Shown: piece after piece, positions 54,870 through 62,998 of the stretch
Layout: each line of letters starts with the position of its first letter
Position numbering within the stretch: the stretch's first letter is position 1
Origin: Kamptonema formosum PCC 6407
GTDB taxonomy: Bacteria; Cyanobacteriota; Cyanobacteriia; Cyanobacteriales; Microcoleaceae
Assembly: GCF_000332155.1 (NCBI RefSeq)
Contig: NZ_KB235903.1
Location: forward strand, 2,656,839-2,720,838
DNA length: 64,000 nucleotides
Reading direction: 5' to 3'
The notes under the pieces: generated by a model
The model's database searches: none
Told to the model about the DNA's origin: nothing
Seen by the model: only the letters and a program-made list of their open reading frames with translations
Made by a program: the position numbers and the translations under genes

Positions 54870-56537
54870 ATGGGTATAAAAGAAATGTTAGAAAATTACA
54901 CCGCTAAGCTTAAAATTCAGCGGATTGGTATATTAGAATTTATTGGTATATTTTGCCTTTGCTGCTTCCTAGTTGTGAGTTGCGGAAAGTCGGCAACTCA
55001 ATCAGTTAATTCTACAAATACAGAGGCGGGAACGGGAAGAATTACAATTGGTACAACGCTGAAACTGCGGACGATCGATCCTGCTGATGCTTATGAACAA
55101 ATATCAGGTGGATTGCTTTACAATTTGGGCGATCGCCTCTACACTTACGAGTCGGGAACTACTAAGCTAATTCCACAATTAGCAACAGCAATGCCTAAAA
55201 TTAGTCCCGATGCTTTAACTTATACTATACCACTACGTCAAGGCGTTACTTTCCATGATGATACGGCATTCAATGCTGAGGCAATGGTATTTTCTCTAGA
55301 ACGATTTATTAAAAATGGAGGTCGTCCAGCATTTTTGTTAGCTGATGCTGTGGAATCTATTAAGGCCACTGGTGAATTTGAGTTAACAATTAAGCTGAAA
55401 CAACCTTTTGCTGCTTTTCCTTCCCTACTAGGATTTGCGGGTGCTTGTGCAATTTCTCCTAAAGCTTACGAAATTGGCCCGGGTAAATTTAAACCGGATA
55501 CTTTTGTGGGAACGGGTCGTTATCAGCTAGCAAAATATGGTAGCGATTCTTTAAAATTAGATGTTTTTGATAAGTATTGGGGGAATAAACCCGCCAATAA
55601 AGGAATTGACGTTCAGTTCCTTTCTACGCCTGCAAATTTGTTTAATGCTTTTCGTACAGGTGCAGTAGATGTGGCTTATTTGTCTCTAGATGCTGACCAA
55701 ATTCGTAACTTGGAAGAGAGAGGTAAAAAAGGCAATTGGCAGGCGATCGCAGCTAAAAGTAATACGGTGAGTTATATGGTACTCAACCTCAAGTCTAAAC
55801 CTTTGGATAATTTAGCAGTAAGGCAGGCAATCGCCACAATTATTGACCGCCCATTGCTTAACGAACGGGTATTGCGAGGACAAGCGGAACCTCTTTATAG
55901 CCTAATTCCTACCACATTTGATGTACAAAAGCCAGTTTTTAAAGAACAGTATCAAGAGGCTAACGCAGCTAAGGCAAAAGAACTTTTGAAGAAGGCTGGG
56001 TTCTCGGCTGCTAATCCTGTAAAACTACAAATTTGGTATCCTTCCGCTTCTTCCAAAAGGGCAATGGTGGCGAATACTCTGAAGGCAATTGCTCAACAAA
56101 AATTAGATGGGGCGTTGCAAATAGAAGTTAATGGTGTAGAAGCTCCCACTTTGTTTCAAAATCTGGATAAAGGGATTTATCCTTCTGCTTTAGTGGATTG
56201 GGTTGCTGACTACTTTGATGCTGACAATTACATTCAGCCATTTCTGAGTTGTAGTAAAGGCTCAGCGGCGGCGGGATGTCAAGAGGGAGCGAGTCAGGGT
56301 CAGGGTTCATTTTACTATAGCGATCGCGTGAATCAACTGATTTCTAAGCAGCGACAAGAGCAGAATCCCGCCACCCGCAAAGCTATTTTTGGCGAAATTC
56401 AAGATATATTAGCTAAAGATGTTCCGTTCATTCCTTTATGGCAAGATAAGGATTATGTTTTTGCTCAAAAAGGTGTGACTGGTGTTGTTCTAGAACCAAC
56501 ACAATCTTTTCCCTTTTGGCTGCTTGGTAAGCAGTAA
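54870..56537 (+). CDS. ABC transporter substrate-binding lipoprotein (SBP_bac_5)
   Basis: A 555-residue family 5 binding protein (peptide/nickel/opine). The N-terminal hydrophobic segment ends in lipobox LVVSCG (acylated Cys at about 38). Family marks are TIDPADAYEQISGGLLYNLGDRLYTY, the HDDTAFNAEAMVFSLER region and LDNLAVRQAIATIIDRP. It would deliver oligopeptides or other ligands at the membrane. No permease or ATPase genes lie nearby, so it is an orphan and must use transporter parts encoded elsewhere. The ligand is unknown. A hairpin repeat precedes it. Confidence 0.92.
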   Translation: MGIKEMLENYTAKLKIQRIGILEFIGIFCLCCFLVVSCGKSATQSVNSTNTEAGTGRITIGTTLKLRTIDPADAYEQISGGLLYNLGDRLYTYESGTTKLIPQLATAMPKISPDALTYTIPLRQGVTFHDDTAFNAEAMVFSLERFIKNGGRPAFLLADAVESIKATGEFELTIKLKQPFAAFPSLLGFAGACAISPKAYEIGPGKFKPDTFVGTGRYQLAKYGSDSLKLDVFDKYWGNKPANKGIDVQFLSTPANLFNAFRTGAVDVAYLSLDADQIRNLEERGKKGNWQAIAAKSNTVSYMVLNLKSKPLDNLAVRQAIATIIDRPLLNERVLRGQAEPLYSLIPTTFDVQKPVFKEQYQEANAAKAKELLKKAGFSAANPVKLQIWYPSASSKRAMVANTLKAIAQQKLDGALQIEVNGVEAPTLFQNLDKGIYPSALVDWVADYFDADNYIQPFLSCSKGSAAAGCQEGASQGQGSFYYSDRVNQLISKQRQEQNPATRKAIFGEIQDILAKDVPFIPLWQDKDYVFAQKGVTGVVLEPTQSFPFWLLGKQ

Positions 56538-56548
56538 GTTAAACGTAG

Positions 56549-56640
56549 TAAGTTAAACGTAGGGTGGGCGCTAGCCGCAAACAAGCTTATACTTTACCCA
56601 TATATCATTTGCGGCGATCGCCCACCTTACAAGCTATAGT
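56549..56640. repeat. Palindromic repeat (gtagggtgggcgc...gcccaccttac)
   Basis: acgtagggtgggcgctagccgc and gcggcgatcgcccaccttac are inverted around a 35-base AT-rich centre. It is the second copy of element 1 in the 47837-48392 gap, whose ends are nearly identical. It lies between convergent genes and may terminate both. Confidence 0.7.
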
Positions 56641-56653
56641 TAATATTTAACAG

Positions 56654-57949
56654 TCAATCTTGCTCCTGCTGCTGAAAGAAATAGCCAATAAGATAAAGAG
56701 AACCACAAAGGACAGTTAAATCCTCGCCAATCGCAGTATCTAAAGCTGTGAGTAAATCTGGATAAGTTTGACAATGAGATAATGTTGGGCAGATACTTAA
56801 AGCTAACTTGGCTAACTCTTCTGGTTCAGCAGAACTATGGTCAGGTACGGGTACTAAATAAAGACGATCGCCTGTTGCCAACACAGCCTTAAAAATATCA
56901 GCATGGTCTTTAGTAGAAAGCATACCCATTACCCAAGATTTGCCCTTTTTTTGCGGGTATAAATGAGCTAGAGTATCGACATATTGACGTAAGGCGATAG
57001 CAGCGGCTGGGTTGTGAGCGCCGTCAACTAATAGTTTATGATTTCCCCAAGTTGTCCATTGCAGACGACCAGGCCATTTAGTATTTTCCATCCCGTTTTG
57101 GATAGCAGTTTCCGAAATTTTCCACCCTTGTTGCTGGAGAATTTGGCAAGTTGCGATCGCGAGGGCTGAGTTCATTAATTGAATTTCCCCTAATAGTGTT
57201 AAAGGGTATTTAATTGCGATCGCAGGTGTTGGTAAATTAATGTTAGTATCTGGTTCTGGCTGATATTCTACCCAATTTTCTCCTAAATCTAATGCAGGTT
57301 TTGGCCAGATAGCAGGACAGTTTAATTGTTCAAGGCGTTTTTCGATAACTGCTTTAGCTTCTAGAGGTAATTGTCCGATGACAGCAGGGCAATTTTGTTT
57401 GAGAATACCTGCTTTTTCACCTGCAATATCTGCTAAAGTTGGGCCGAGAACTTGCCAGTGTTCGCGACTGATGGAAGTGATGATGGAAACGAGAGGAGTT
57501 TCGCAGACATTAGTTGCATCTAATCTTCCGCCTAACCCAACTTCTATGACGGCAATATCTACTTCTTTTTCGGCGAAATATAGCCAAGCGGCGGCGGTAA
57601 ATACTTCAAATTGGGTAGGAGATTCACTATCTTTATTATTAACAACGTTTACTACTTGTAAAAGATAATCTTCTAATTGTTCTGATGAAATGGGTTTTTG
57701 ATTGATACAGATGCGTTCATTCCAGTCAATTAAATGGGGAGAAGTGTAGCGACCAACTTCATAGCCTGCGGCAGTTAATATGTAAGAAAGATAGGCACAA
57801 ACGGAACCTTTGCCATTTGTACCTGCGACATGAATAATAGGGATTTTTTGGTGAGGGTTGCCTAATTTATCTAAGAGTTGTTGAATTCTGTCTAGACCGA
57901 GATTTACACCGAAGCGTTGATAGGGTTTGAGGATAGAATCTACTTTCAT
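56654..57949 (-). CDS. folC: Bifunctional folylpolyglutamate/dihydrofolate synthase
   Basis: A 431-residue Mur-ligase-like enzyme. The P-loop is HVAGTNGKGSVCAYLS, followed by YTSPHLIDWNERI, and the family marks VEVGLGGRLDATN and SREHWQVLGPTLADIAGEKAGI are present. It adds glutamate to folates and, in bifunctional forms, to dihydropteroate. Length and motifs are normal. It stands alone between convergent repeats and the XRE-type regulator gene. Whether it does both reactions cannot be read from the sequence. Confidence 0.95.
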   Translation of the reverse strand: MKVDSILKPYQRFGVNLGLDRIQQLLDKLGNPHQKIPIIHVAGTNGKGSVCAYLSYILTAAGYEVGRYTSPHLIDWNERICINQKPISSEQLEDYLLQVVNVVNNKDSESPTQFEVFTAAAWLYFAEKEVDIAVIEVGLGGRLDATNVCETPLVSIITSISREHWQVLGPTLADIAGEKAGILKQNCPAVIGQLPLEAKAVIEKRLEQLNCPAIWPKPALDLGENWVEYQPEPDTNINLPTPAIAIKYPLTLLGEIQLMNSALAIATCQILQQQGWKISETAIQNGMENTKWPGRLQWTTWGNHKLLVDGAHNPAAAIALRQYVDTLAHLYPQKKGKSWVMGMLSTKDHADIFKAVLATGDRLYLVPVPDHSSAEPEELAKLALSICPTLSHCQTYPDLLTALDTAIGEDLTVLCGSLYLIGYFFQQQEQD

Positions 57950-58160
57950 TATCGCACTTCTTTACCAAACTACTGCCCCAATTGAAAAATAATTCCTAAA
58001 TATTTACGGATTAAGATAAATTAAAGGATTTTACTGATTTTAAGAGCGGACAAAAAATCAGTCGATCGGGGTAATCTATCTTAATCCGTTTTCAGCAATA
58101 ATTTGATTAATTAGGCAAGGGCTGGTAAATTACTGCCAGGACAAACTAGCGGTAAAATTA

Positions 58161-58553
58161 TCAGCCAATTAGCTCCAAACCTTTCCCATGAGAGGAAACA
58201 CCATTCTTAATTCGCGCTGCCACTACCATCAGCAGCAAGGCCAAACTGTCGTCAGAGAGACTATCAACCAAGTTCTGCATATCTAGTAAAGACTCTAGTT
58301 GCTTTGGCACTGACATCTGGCTGCCATTGCCAAATCCCTCTCCCCCCGTCAGCCGGGCACAGAAGTAAGCGCGGGCTCCCGGCTTAATCTCGTCCATTGC
58401 CTCGATTAATTTCCACAGCACCTCAGTAGAGATGCCCGTCTTCCCCCGCCTAAACTCTGAAATATGATTCTCGCTAACGCCTGAAAACTTGGATAACTGT
58501 TTCCCAGATATCCCGTAGCGTTCAATAGTCACCCTAAAAAGTTCGGAAATCAT
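58161..58553 (-). CDS. XRE-type helix-turn-helix regulator
   Basis: About 130 residues from ATG 58553; an in-frame TTG at 58664 would add 37 residues with no homology signs. The HTH lies at about 5-60: RYGISGKQLSKFSGVSENHISEFRRGKTGISTEVLWKLI. The C-terminal half (LESLLDMQNLVDSLSDDSLALLLMVVA) is helical and may dimerise. It resembles small cyanobacterial XRE proteins. It is divergent from the ammonia-lyase gene with a 400-base gap, so it is a candidate regulator of that cluster. Confidence 0.82.
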   Translation of the reverse strand: MISELFRVTIERYGISGKQLSKFSGVSENHISEFRRGKTGISTEVLWKLIEAMDEIKPGARAYFCARLTGGEGFGNGSQMSVPKQLESLLDMQNLVDSLSDDSLALLLMVVAARIKNGVSSHGKGLELIG

Positions 58554-58955
58554 TGTAACGTTTTGTGACAAAAATCTATGATTAGCCTTTAACGGTGGTA
58601 TCGTTCTTAGGTTACTGATTAACAGAGACCAGTAACAGCCAAACAGCTTTAATAACTCAATCAATTATAACTCTGCCCGCATAATGTAGTGTCGGCGCAG
58701 TTTTATTTTTCCCTGAGAACAATAAGCATCAACCGAATTTTAAGTTTCAGCCTAGACTCAATAAGGCTTGCAGACTCATTATCGGAGATGTTTAATGGCT
58801 GCTGCTTGTTTTACGAAAGGAAGTAGAAGATTTGAATACAAATGGCAGAGTATGGTTTCGAGTCATATTTCTCTGTCCTTAGAGTCAAACTAACATTGTG
58901 TTTTTGGGTTGAGTGTGATTTTAATCACAGTGTCTATGAATTTGGGAGCTATAAA
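58554..58955. promoter_or_regulatory. Divergent region upstream of the ammonia-lyase cluster
   Basis: It holds the promoters of both the regulator and the cluster. Symmetric pieces such as ggttactgatt and gaccagtaacagcc (58609-58640) could be operator parts. A small open frame with its own GGAG (58795-58893, 32 codons) ends shortly before the ammonia-lyase start. The GGGAG at about 58944 sets the lyase start. Confidence 0.4.
58795..58893 (+). CDS. Possible 32-codon leader ORF
   Basis: An ATG with GGAG 8 bases upstream opens a 32-codon frame (MAAACFTKGSRRFEYKW at its start) that ends 62 bases before the ammonia-lyase ATG. It is not attested elsewhere as far as I know. It could be a regulatory leader peptide or chance. 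Confidence 0.2.
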   Translation: MAAACFTKGSRRFEYKWQSMVSSHISLSLESN

Positions 58956-60653
58956 ATGTCAACAAACTTAACTGAGCCGATTTCTCAAAAATTACTGCAA
59001 TGGCTTGAGCCTAATTTGAGTGCGGTAATTGTCGGGAACCGACGGCTAAGTGTAGAGGAAGTCGCCAGGGTTGCCCGCTGTGGAACCAGAGTGCGGTTGA
59101 ATGATGAAAGCGATGTTGCGGAACGAGTGCAAGCATCCTGCGATTACATTACGGATGCTGTGGAGTCGGGAAAAGCAATTTATGGAGTCACCACTGGCTT
59201 TGGTGGGATGGCCAATACAGAGATTGCACCTGAAGAGGCCGCAAGTTTACAAAACAATTTGATTTGGTTTCTCAAAGCTGGGGCAGGGCAAAAGCTGCCC
59301 ACAGCTTGCGTCCGCGCCGCCATGCTCTTGCGAATTAACTCCCACCTCCAAGGTGCTTCAGGAATTAGGCTGGAGTTAATTAAACGGATGATCGTATTTC
59401 TCAACGCAGGAGTTACGCCTCACGTTTGTGAATTGGGCTCCATTGGCGCTTCCGGGGATTTAGTTCCCCTAGCGCAAATCACAGGGGCATTAATAGGTTT
59501 AGATGACAGTTTTACTGTGGATTTTAATGGCAGAGAAATGTCAGCAATTCAAGCGCTGGAATTATTAGATTTACCAAAAATTGATTTGCGACCCAAAGAA
59601 GGGTTAGCAATGGTTAATGGTACATCTGTAATGACTGGCATTGCTGCCAACTGCGTTCGGGATTCGCAAGTAATGCTTGCCTTAGCAATGGGTACTCATG
59701 CTTTGATGATCCAAGGATTAGGCGCGACAAATCAATCTTTTCACCCCTTCATTCACAAGCTTAAACCTCATTTTGGTCAAGTGTGGGCGGCTTCCCAAAT
59801 GGTTGAACTCCTCGCAGGTTCCTGCTTGAATCGAGATGAGTTAGATGGGCAGCATGATGCTCGCGGCGAGCATCCGATACAAGACCGTTATTCACTGCGT
59901 TGTTTGCCTCAGTACATAGGGCCGATTGTGGATGGAATTGCAGAAATTGCCCAACAGATTGAAGTTGAAGTTAACTCTGTTACTGATAACCCTTTAATCG
60001 ATACTGAGAATCAAGCTAGCTATCACGGTGGCAATTTCTTAGGGCAATATGTTGGCGTTGGGATGGATAGGTTGCGCTATCTTTTAGGTCTGCTGGCTAA
60101 GCATTTGGATGTGCAAATTGCGCTGTTAGCTGCACCTGAATTTAATAATGGTTTGTCGCCTTCTTTGGTTGGCAACACCAGCCGTAAGGTCAACATGGGA
60201 TTAAAAGGTCTGCAAATAGCTGGAAACTCAATTATGCCACTATTGACTTTTTACGGAAACTCAATTGCTGACCGCTTTCCCACTCACGCGGAACAATTCA
60301 ATCAGAATATCAATAGCCAAGGATTCGCTTCAGCAAATTTAGCTCGTCGCTCAATTGAATTGTTCCAGCAATATATGGCAATTTCCCTAATGTTTGCCGT
60401 CCAAGCTGTTGACTTGCGAACCCATGAAGTTGCGGGTCACTATGACGCGCGGGAATGTTTGTCGCCACTTAGCTTACCGCTATATGAAGCTGTGCGCGAA
60501 GTTGTAGGACAGCCGCCTAATGTCGATCGATCTTACATCTGGAATGACAACGAGCAATCTTTGGATATACACATTGCCATGATTGCTGCTGACATTGCAC
60601 AGGAAGGACGAATTGTACAAGCTGTGAACCAAATTTTATCAAGTTTGAAGTAG
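58956..60653 (+). CDS. Phenylalanine ammonia-lyase-like MIO enzyme
   Basis: A 565-residue aromatic amino acid lyase from ATG 58956, which has GGGAG upstream; an in-frame start at 58842 is not needed. The MIO-forming triad Ala165-Ser166-Gly167 is in GSIGASGDLVPL. The selectivity pair is Phe105-Leu106 (IWFLKAGAG), the form of cyanobacterial PALs (Anabaena, Nostoc), not the His-type of tyrosine lyases. NGTSVMTG, QDRYSLRCLPQ, SVTDNPL and FGNSIADRFPTHAEQFNQN-type blocks also match those PALs closely. The expected reaction is L-Phe to trans-cinnamate plus ammonia. No hut genes are nearby. It leads a ligase/KAS cluster. Confidence 0.92.
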   Translation: MSTNLTEPISQKLLQWLEPNLSAVIVGNRRLSVEEVARVARCGTRVRLNDESDVAERVQASCDYITDAVESGKAIYGVTTGFGGMANTEIAPEEAASLQNNLIWFLKAGAGQKLPTACVRAAMLLRINSHLQGASGIRLELIKRMIVFLNAGVTPHVCELGSIGASGDLVPLAQITGALIGLDDSFTVDFNGREMSAIQALELLDLPKIDLRPKEGLAMVNGTSVMTGIAANCVRDSQVMLALAMGTHALMIQGLGATNQSFHPFIHKLKPHFGQVWAASQMVELLAGSCLNRDELDGQHDARGEHPIQDRYSLRCLPQYIGPIVDGIAEIAQQIEVEVNSVTDNPLIDTENQASYHGGNFLGQYVGVGMDRLRYLLGLLAKHLDVQIALLAAPEFNNGLSPSLVGNTSRKVNMGLKGLQIAGNSIMPLLTFYGNSIADRFPTHAEQFNQNINSQGFASANLARRSIELFQQYMAISLMFAVQAVDLRTHEVAGHYDARECLSPLSLPLYEAVREVVGQPPNVDRSYIWNDNEQSLDIHIAMIAADIAQEGRIVQAVNQILSSLK

Positions 60654-60956
60654 GAAGAGGAAGGGGAAGGGGAAGAAGTTTTGGTGTTAACTTAAGCTGA
60701 AAGCCACCAGGGGTTTTAATCCCTAGTAGACTGAAGGTTTAACATTAGTTTAAGTTGCACTTACCTATTTATTCTTTTTTCCCCTCTTCCTGCATAAAAC
60801 AATCCATTTGTACCTAAGAATAGCCTGCAAAATGGCGTAATAAAGAGTTAAATTTTTAACTTTTTCAGAGCTGCTTGTCTTTTACGCAAGCATTCGCAAT
60901 TTTGCGGCTGTAAAGGATTGTTGAACTTGTTGAATATTAACTAGAAAGGCACAAAA
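60654..60956. other. Intergenic region inside the ammonia-lyase cluster
   Basis: A 303-base gap. It starts with a ggaagaggaagggg purine repeat and a weak aggggttttaatccct hairpin. It ends in AT-rich sequence before the 110-residue gene. It could hold a second promoter; no RNA gene is seen. Confidence 0.4.
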
Positions 60957-61289
60957 ATGGTTACTCACAATATTTCAGCTAATATCTCTGAAACTGCTTT
61001 TCAGCTAGATATTTATCCCACTAAAAAAGCAGAGAGATTTCCAAGTCACCAACACTTTTTGACTGATACTGTGCGCCAGTGCGTCAAAATTTATCAACTT
61101 GAACCGAGAGATTGGCAACAAATTTCTCAGGCAATTAATCCTAGTTGTATGCGGGATGTTTCGTTAGAAAATAAACATTACTCAAAGGCTTTAGTTAGTG
61201 GTTTTCTATTTGCCTTAGCAATGGTGCACCAGTGCATCCAAATCATGAACACAAAACCTATTGTTTGGCAGCAATTTTACCGAGGATAA
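60957..61289 (+). CDS. Small protein of unknown function in ammonia-lyase cluster
   Basis: A 110-residue soluble protein I cannot assign to a family. Two regions stand out: DTVRQCVKIYQLEPRDWQQIS and a C-terminal helix ALVSGFLFALAMVHQCIQIM, with related RQCVKIYQ/HQCIQIMN spacing suggesting internal repetition of a short amphipathic helix with conserved Cys and Gln. An AAGG-type ribosome site precedes the ATG. The stop is only 7 bases before the ligase ATG, so the two are translationally linked. It could be a carrier, enzyme partner or regulator of the pathway. Confidence 0.65.
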   Translation: MVTHNISANISETAFQLDIYPTKKAERFPSHQHFLTDTVRQCVKIYQLEPRDWQQISQAINPSCMRDVSLENKHYSKALVSGFLFALAMVHQCIQIMNTKPIVWQQFYRG

Positions 61290-61296
61290 AATAGGG

Positions 61297-62859
61297 ATGA
61301 ATATTGCAGAGCATATCGAGAGAGGGTGTAGATTTTTTCCTGAGAAAACGGCTTTGATTTTTGAAGGTAAATCTTTTAGTTACAAGCAACTAAATCAATT
61401 GGCAAACTGTGCTGCTAATGGTTTGCAAGGATTGGGGATCAAACGGGGAGATTGCGTCGCTCTATTCCTGCCTAATATTCCTGAATTTGTCATCTCTTAT
61501 CTGGGCATCTTAAAGATTGGAGCTGTCGCAGTTTCTATCAATGCGATGCTCAAAACTGATGAAGTTCGGTTTATTCTCAATGACTGTGCTGCTAAGATAG
61601 TAATTGCGACAGAATCATTGCGAATACAAGTGCCTGATGATGATTTAGCTTATCTTCAATACATTTTGATTGCTGAAGATGGAGTTATTAAGCCGCCGAG
61701 TGTGGTTGTCAATCATTCTTCTCATATTTATGGAAGTAAGCTGAGTTTAAGTTGTAAAGAAATCAGTTTGTTACAACTGATAGCTTTAGCTTCAGCAGAA
61801 GCTAAAGCTGTTGAAATGGAACCTACAGAACCCGCTGCAATTATCTATACATCGGGGACGACTGGTTTTCCTAAAGGAGCTGCGCTTTCTCATGGCAATG
61901 TGACTTCAAATATGCACTCTGTCAAGCACTGCTGCGGTATGAGGGCTGAAGATCGGTTGCTTTTGTATTTACCATTGTTCCATTGTTTCGGTCAGAATTT
62001 CATTCTAAATGCGGGATTAAATGCTTGTGCGACTATCATTTTGCAGCGCAGATTTTATCCAGCAGAAGTTTTGAAGGTAACGGTTTCAGAGCAGATTACC
62101 ATGTTTTTTGGAGTCCCGACTGCCTTTGCCAAGCTGTTAGAAATGTCGCCGGATGAATGCAACTTTAACTCAGTACGCTATTATTTTAGCGCTGCTGCTA
62201 GAATGCCTTTGGAAGTTGTAGAGCAGTGGCAAGAACAGTATGGTTTGGTGATTCATGAAGGGTACGGTTTGACGGAAACTTCGCCTTTTTCTTGTTACAA
62301 CCATTACTTGAAATATAAGCCTGGTTCGATTGGGATGCCAATTGATAATGTGGAAATGAAGGTGGTGGATACTGAGGGTTCAGAAGTTGATGTCGGAGAA
62401 GTTGGCGAGATTATTATTCGCGGCCCGAATGTGATGTCGAGCTATTGGAACCGTCCTGCTGAAACTGCCGAAGTTATGTCAAATGGTTGGTTTCATACTG
62501 GAGATTTGGGTCGGATGGATGAAGAGGGCTATTTCTACATTGTTGACCGCTTGAAGGACACGATCAATGTTTCGGGATTTAAGGTTTATCCGAGTGAATT
62601 GGAGCGGGTAATTTCTCAACATCCAGCGGTTGCGGAAGTGGCTATCTGTGGCGTTCCTGACAAGGTTAAAGGCGAGAGCATTTTGGCGAATATTGTCCTT
62701 AATAATGGGCAAGTTGTAGCGCCAGAGGATGTGATTTCTTTCTGCTCGAAACAGATAGCGGCTTATAAGGTTCCTCACCTTGTCCGGTTTGTTGACGCGC
62801 TTCCAAAAAATGCGACGGGTAAGGTTTTGAGGCGAGTTTTGCGCGAGGCGCATAATTAA
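61297..62859 (+). CDS. AMP-dependent aryl/acyl-CoA ligase
   Basis: A 520-residue adenylate-forming enzyme; ATG 61297 is preferred over TTG 61261, which overlaps the preceding gene. The P-loop is IIYTSGTTGFPKGAALSHGN, then HEGYGLTETSP, the hinge region WFHTGDLGRMDEEGYFYIVDR and the catalytic Lys in KNATGKVLRR. It forms an acyl-AMP then a CoA thioester. Placement after a PAL-like gene suggests cinnamate (or another aromatic or fatty acid) as substrate; the sequence alone resembles long-chain and 4-coumarate ligases alike. It may be coupled to the 110-residue gene upstream. Confidence 0.9.
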   Translation: MNIAEHIERGCRFFPEKTALIFEGKSFSYKQLNQLANCAANGLQGLGIKRGDCVALFLPNIPEFVISYLGILKIGAVAVSINAMLKTDEVRFILNDCAAKIVIATESLRIQVPDDDLAYLQYILIAEDGVIKPPSVVVNHSSHIYGSKLSLSCKEISLLQLIALASAEAKAVEMEPTEPAAIIYTSGTTGFPKGAALSHGNVTSNMHSVKHCCGMRAEDRLLLYLPLFHCFGQNFILNAGLNACATIILQRRFYPAEVLKVTVSEQITMFFGVPTAFAKLLEMSPDECNFNSVRYYFSAAARMPLEVVEQWQEQYGLVIHEGYGLTETSPFSCYNHYLKYKPGSIGMPIDNVEMKVVDTEGSEVDVGEVGEIIIRGPNVMSSYWNRPAETAEVMSNGWFHTGDLGRMDEEGYFYIVDRLKDTINVSGFKVYPSELERVISQHPAVAEVAICGVPDKVKGESILANIVLNNGQVVAPEDVISFCSKQIAAYKVPHLVRFVDALPKNATGKVLRRVLREAHN

Positions 62860-62890
62860 GCTCCTATCCTAGTCAGGTTTCCAACTCTTT

Positions 62891-62950
62891 AGGGTGTCTT
62901 ACCTTGAGTTATGCTCTGCGAATTTTTAACCTATCGCGGTTAGACACCCT
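62891..62950. promoter_or_regulatory. Inverted repeat between ligase and KAS III-like genes
   Basis: agggtgtct (62891) and agacaccct (to 62950) pair across a 42-base centre. It has no T tract. It lies 49 bases before the KAS III-like ATG and may be a regulatory or partial termination structure. Confidence 0.5.
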
Positions 62951-62998
62951 ACTCTTAATTGCACAAAAGTTTACAATTTCAAAACGAGTTACATTGTC

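Noticed and set aside
58956-60653. Histidine ammonia-lyase (hutH)
   Set aside because: The Phe-Leu selectivity pair and overall likeness to cyanobacterial PALs, plus absence of hut genes, favour PAL.
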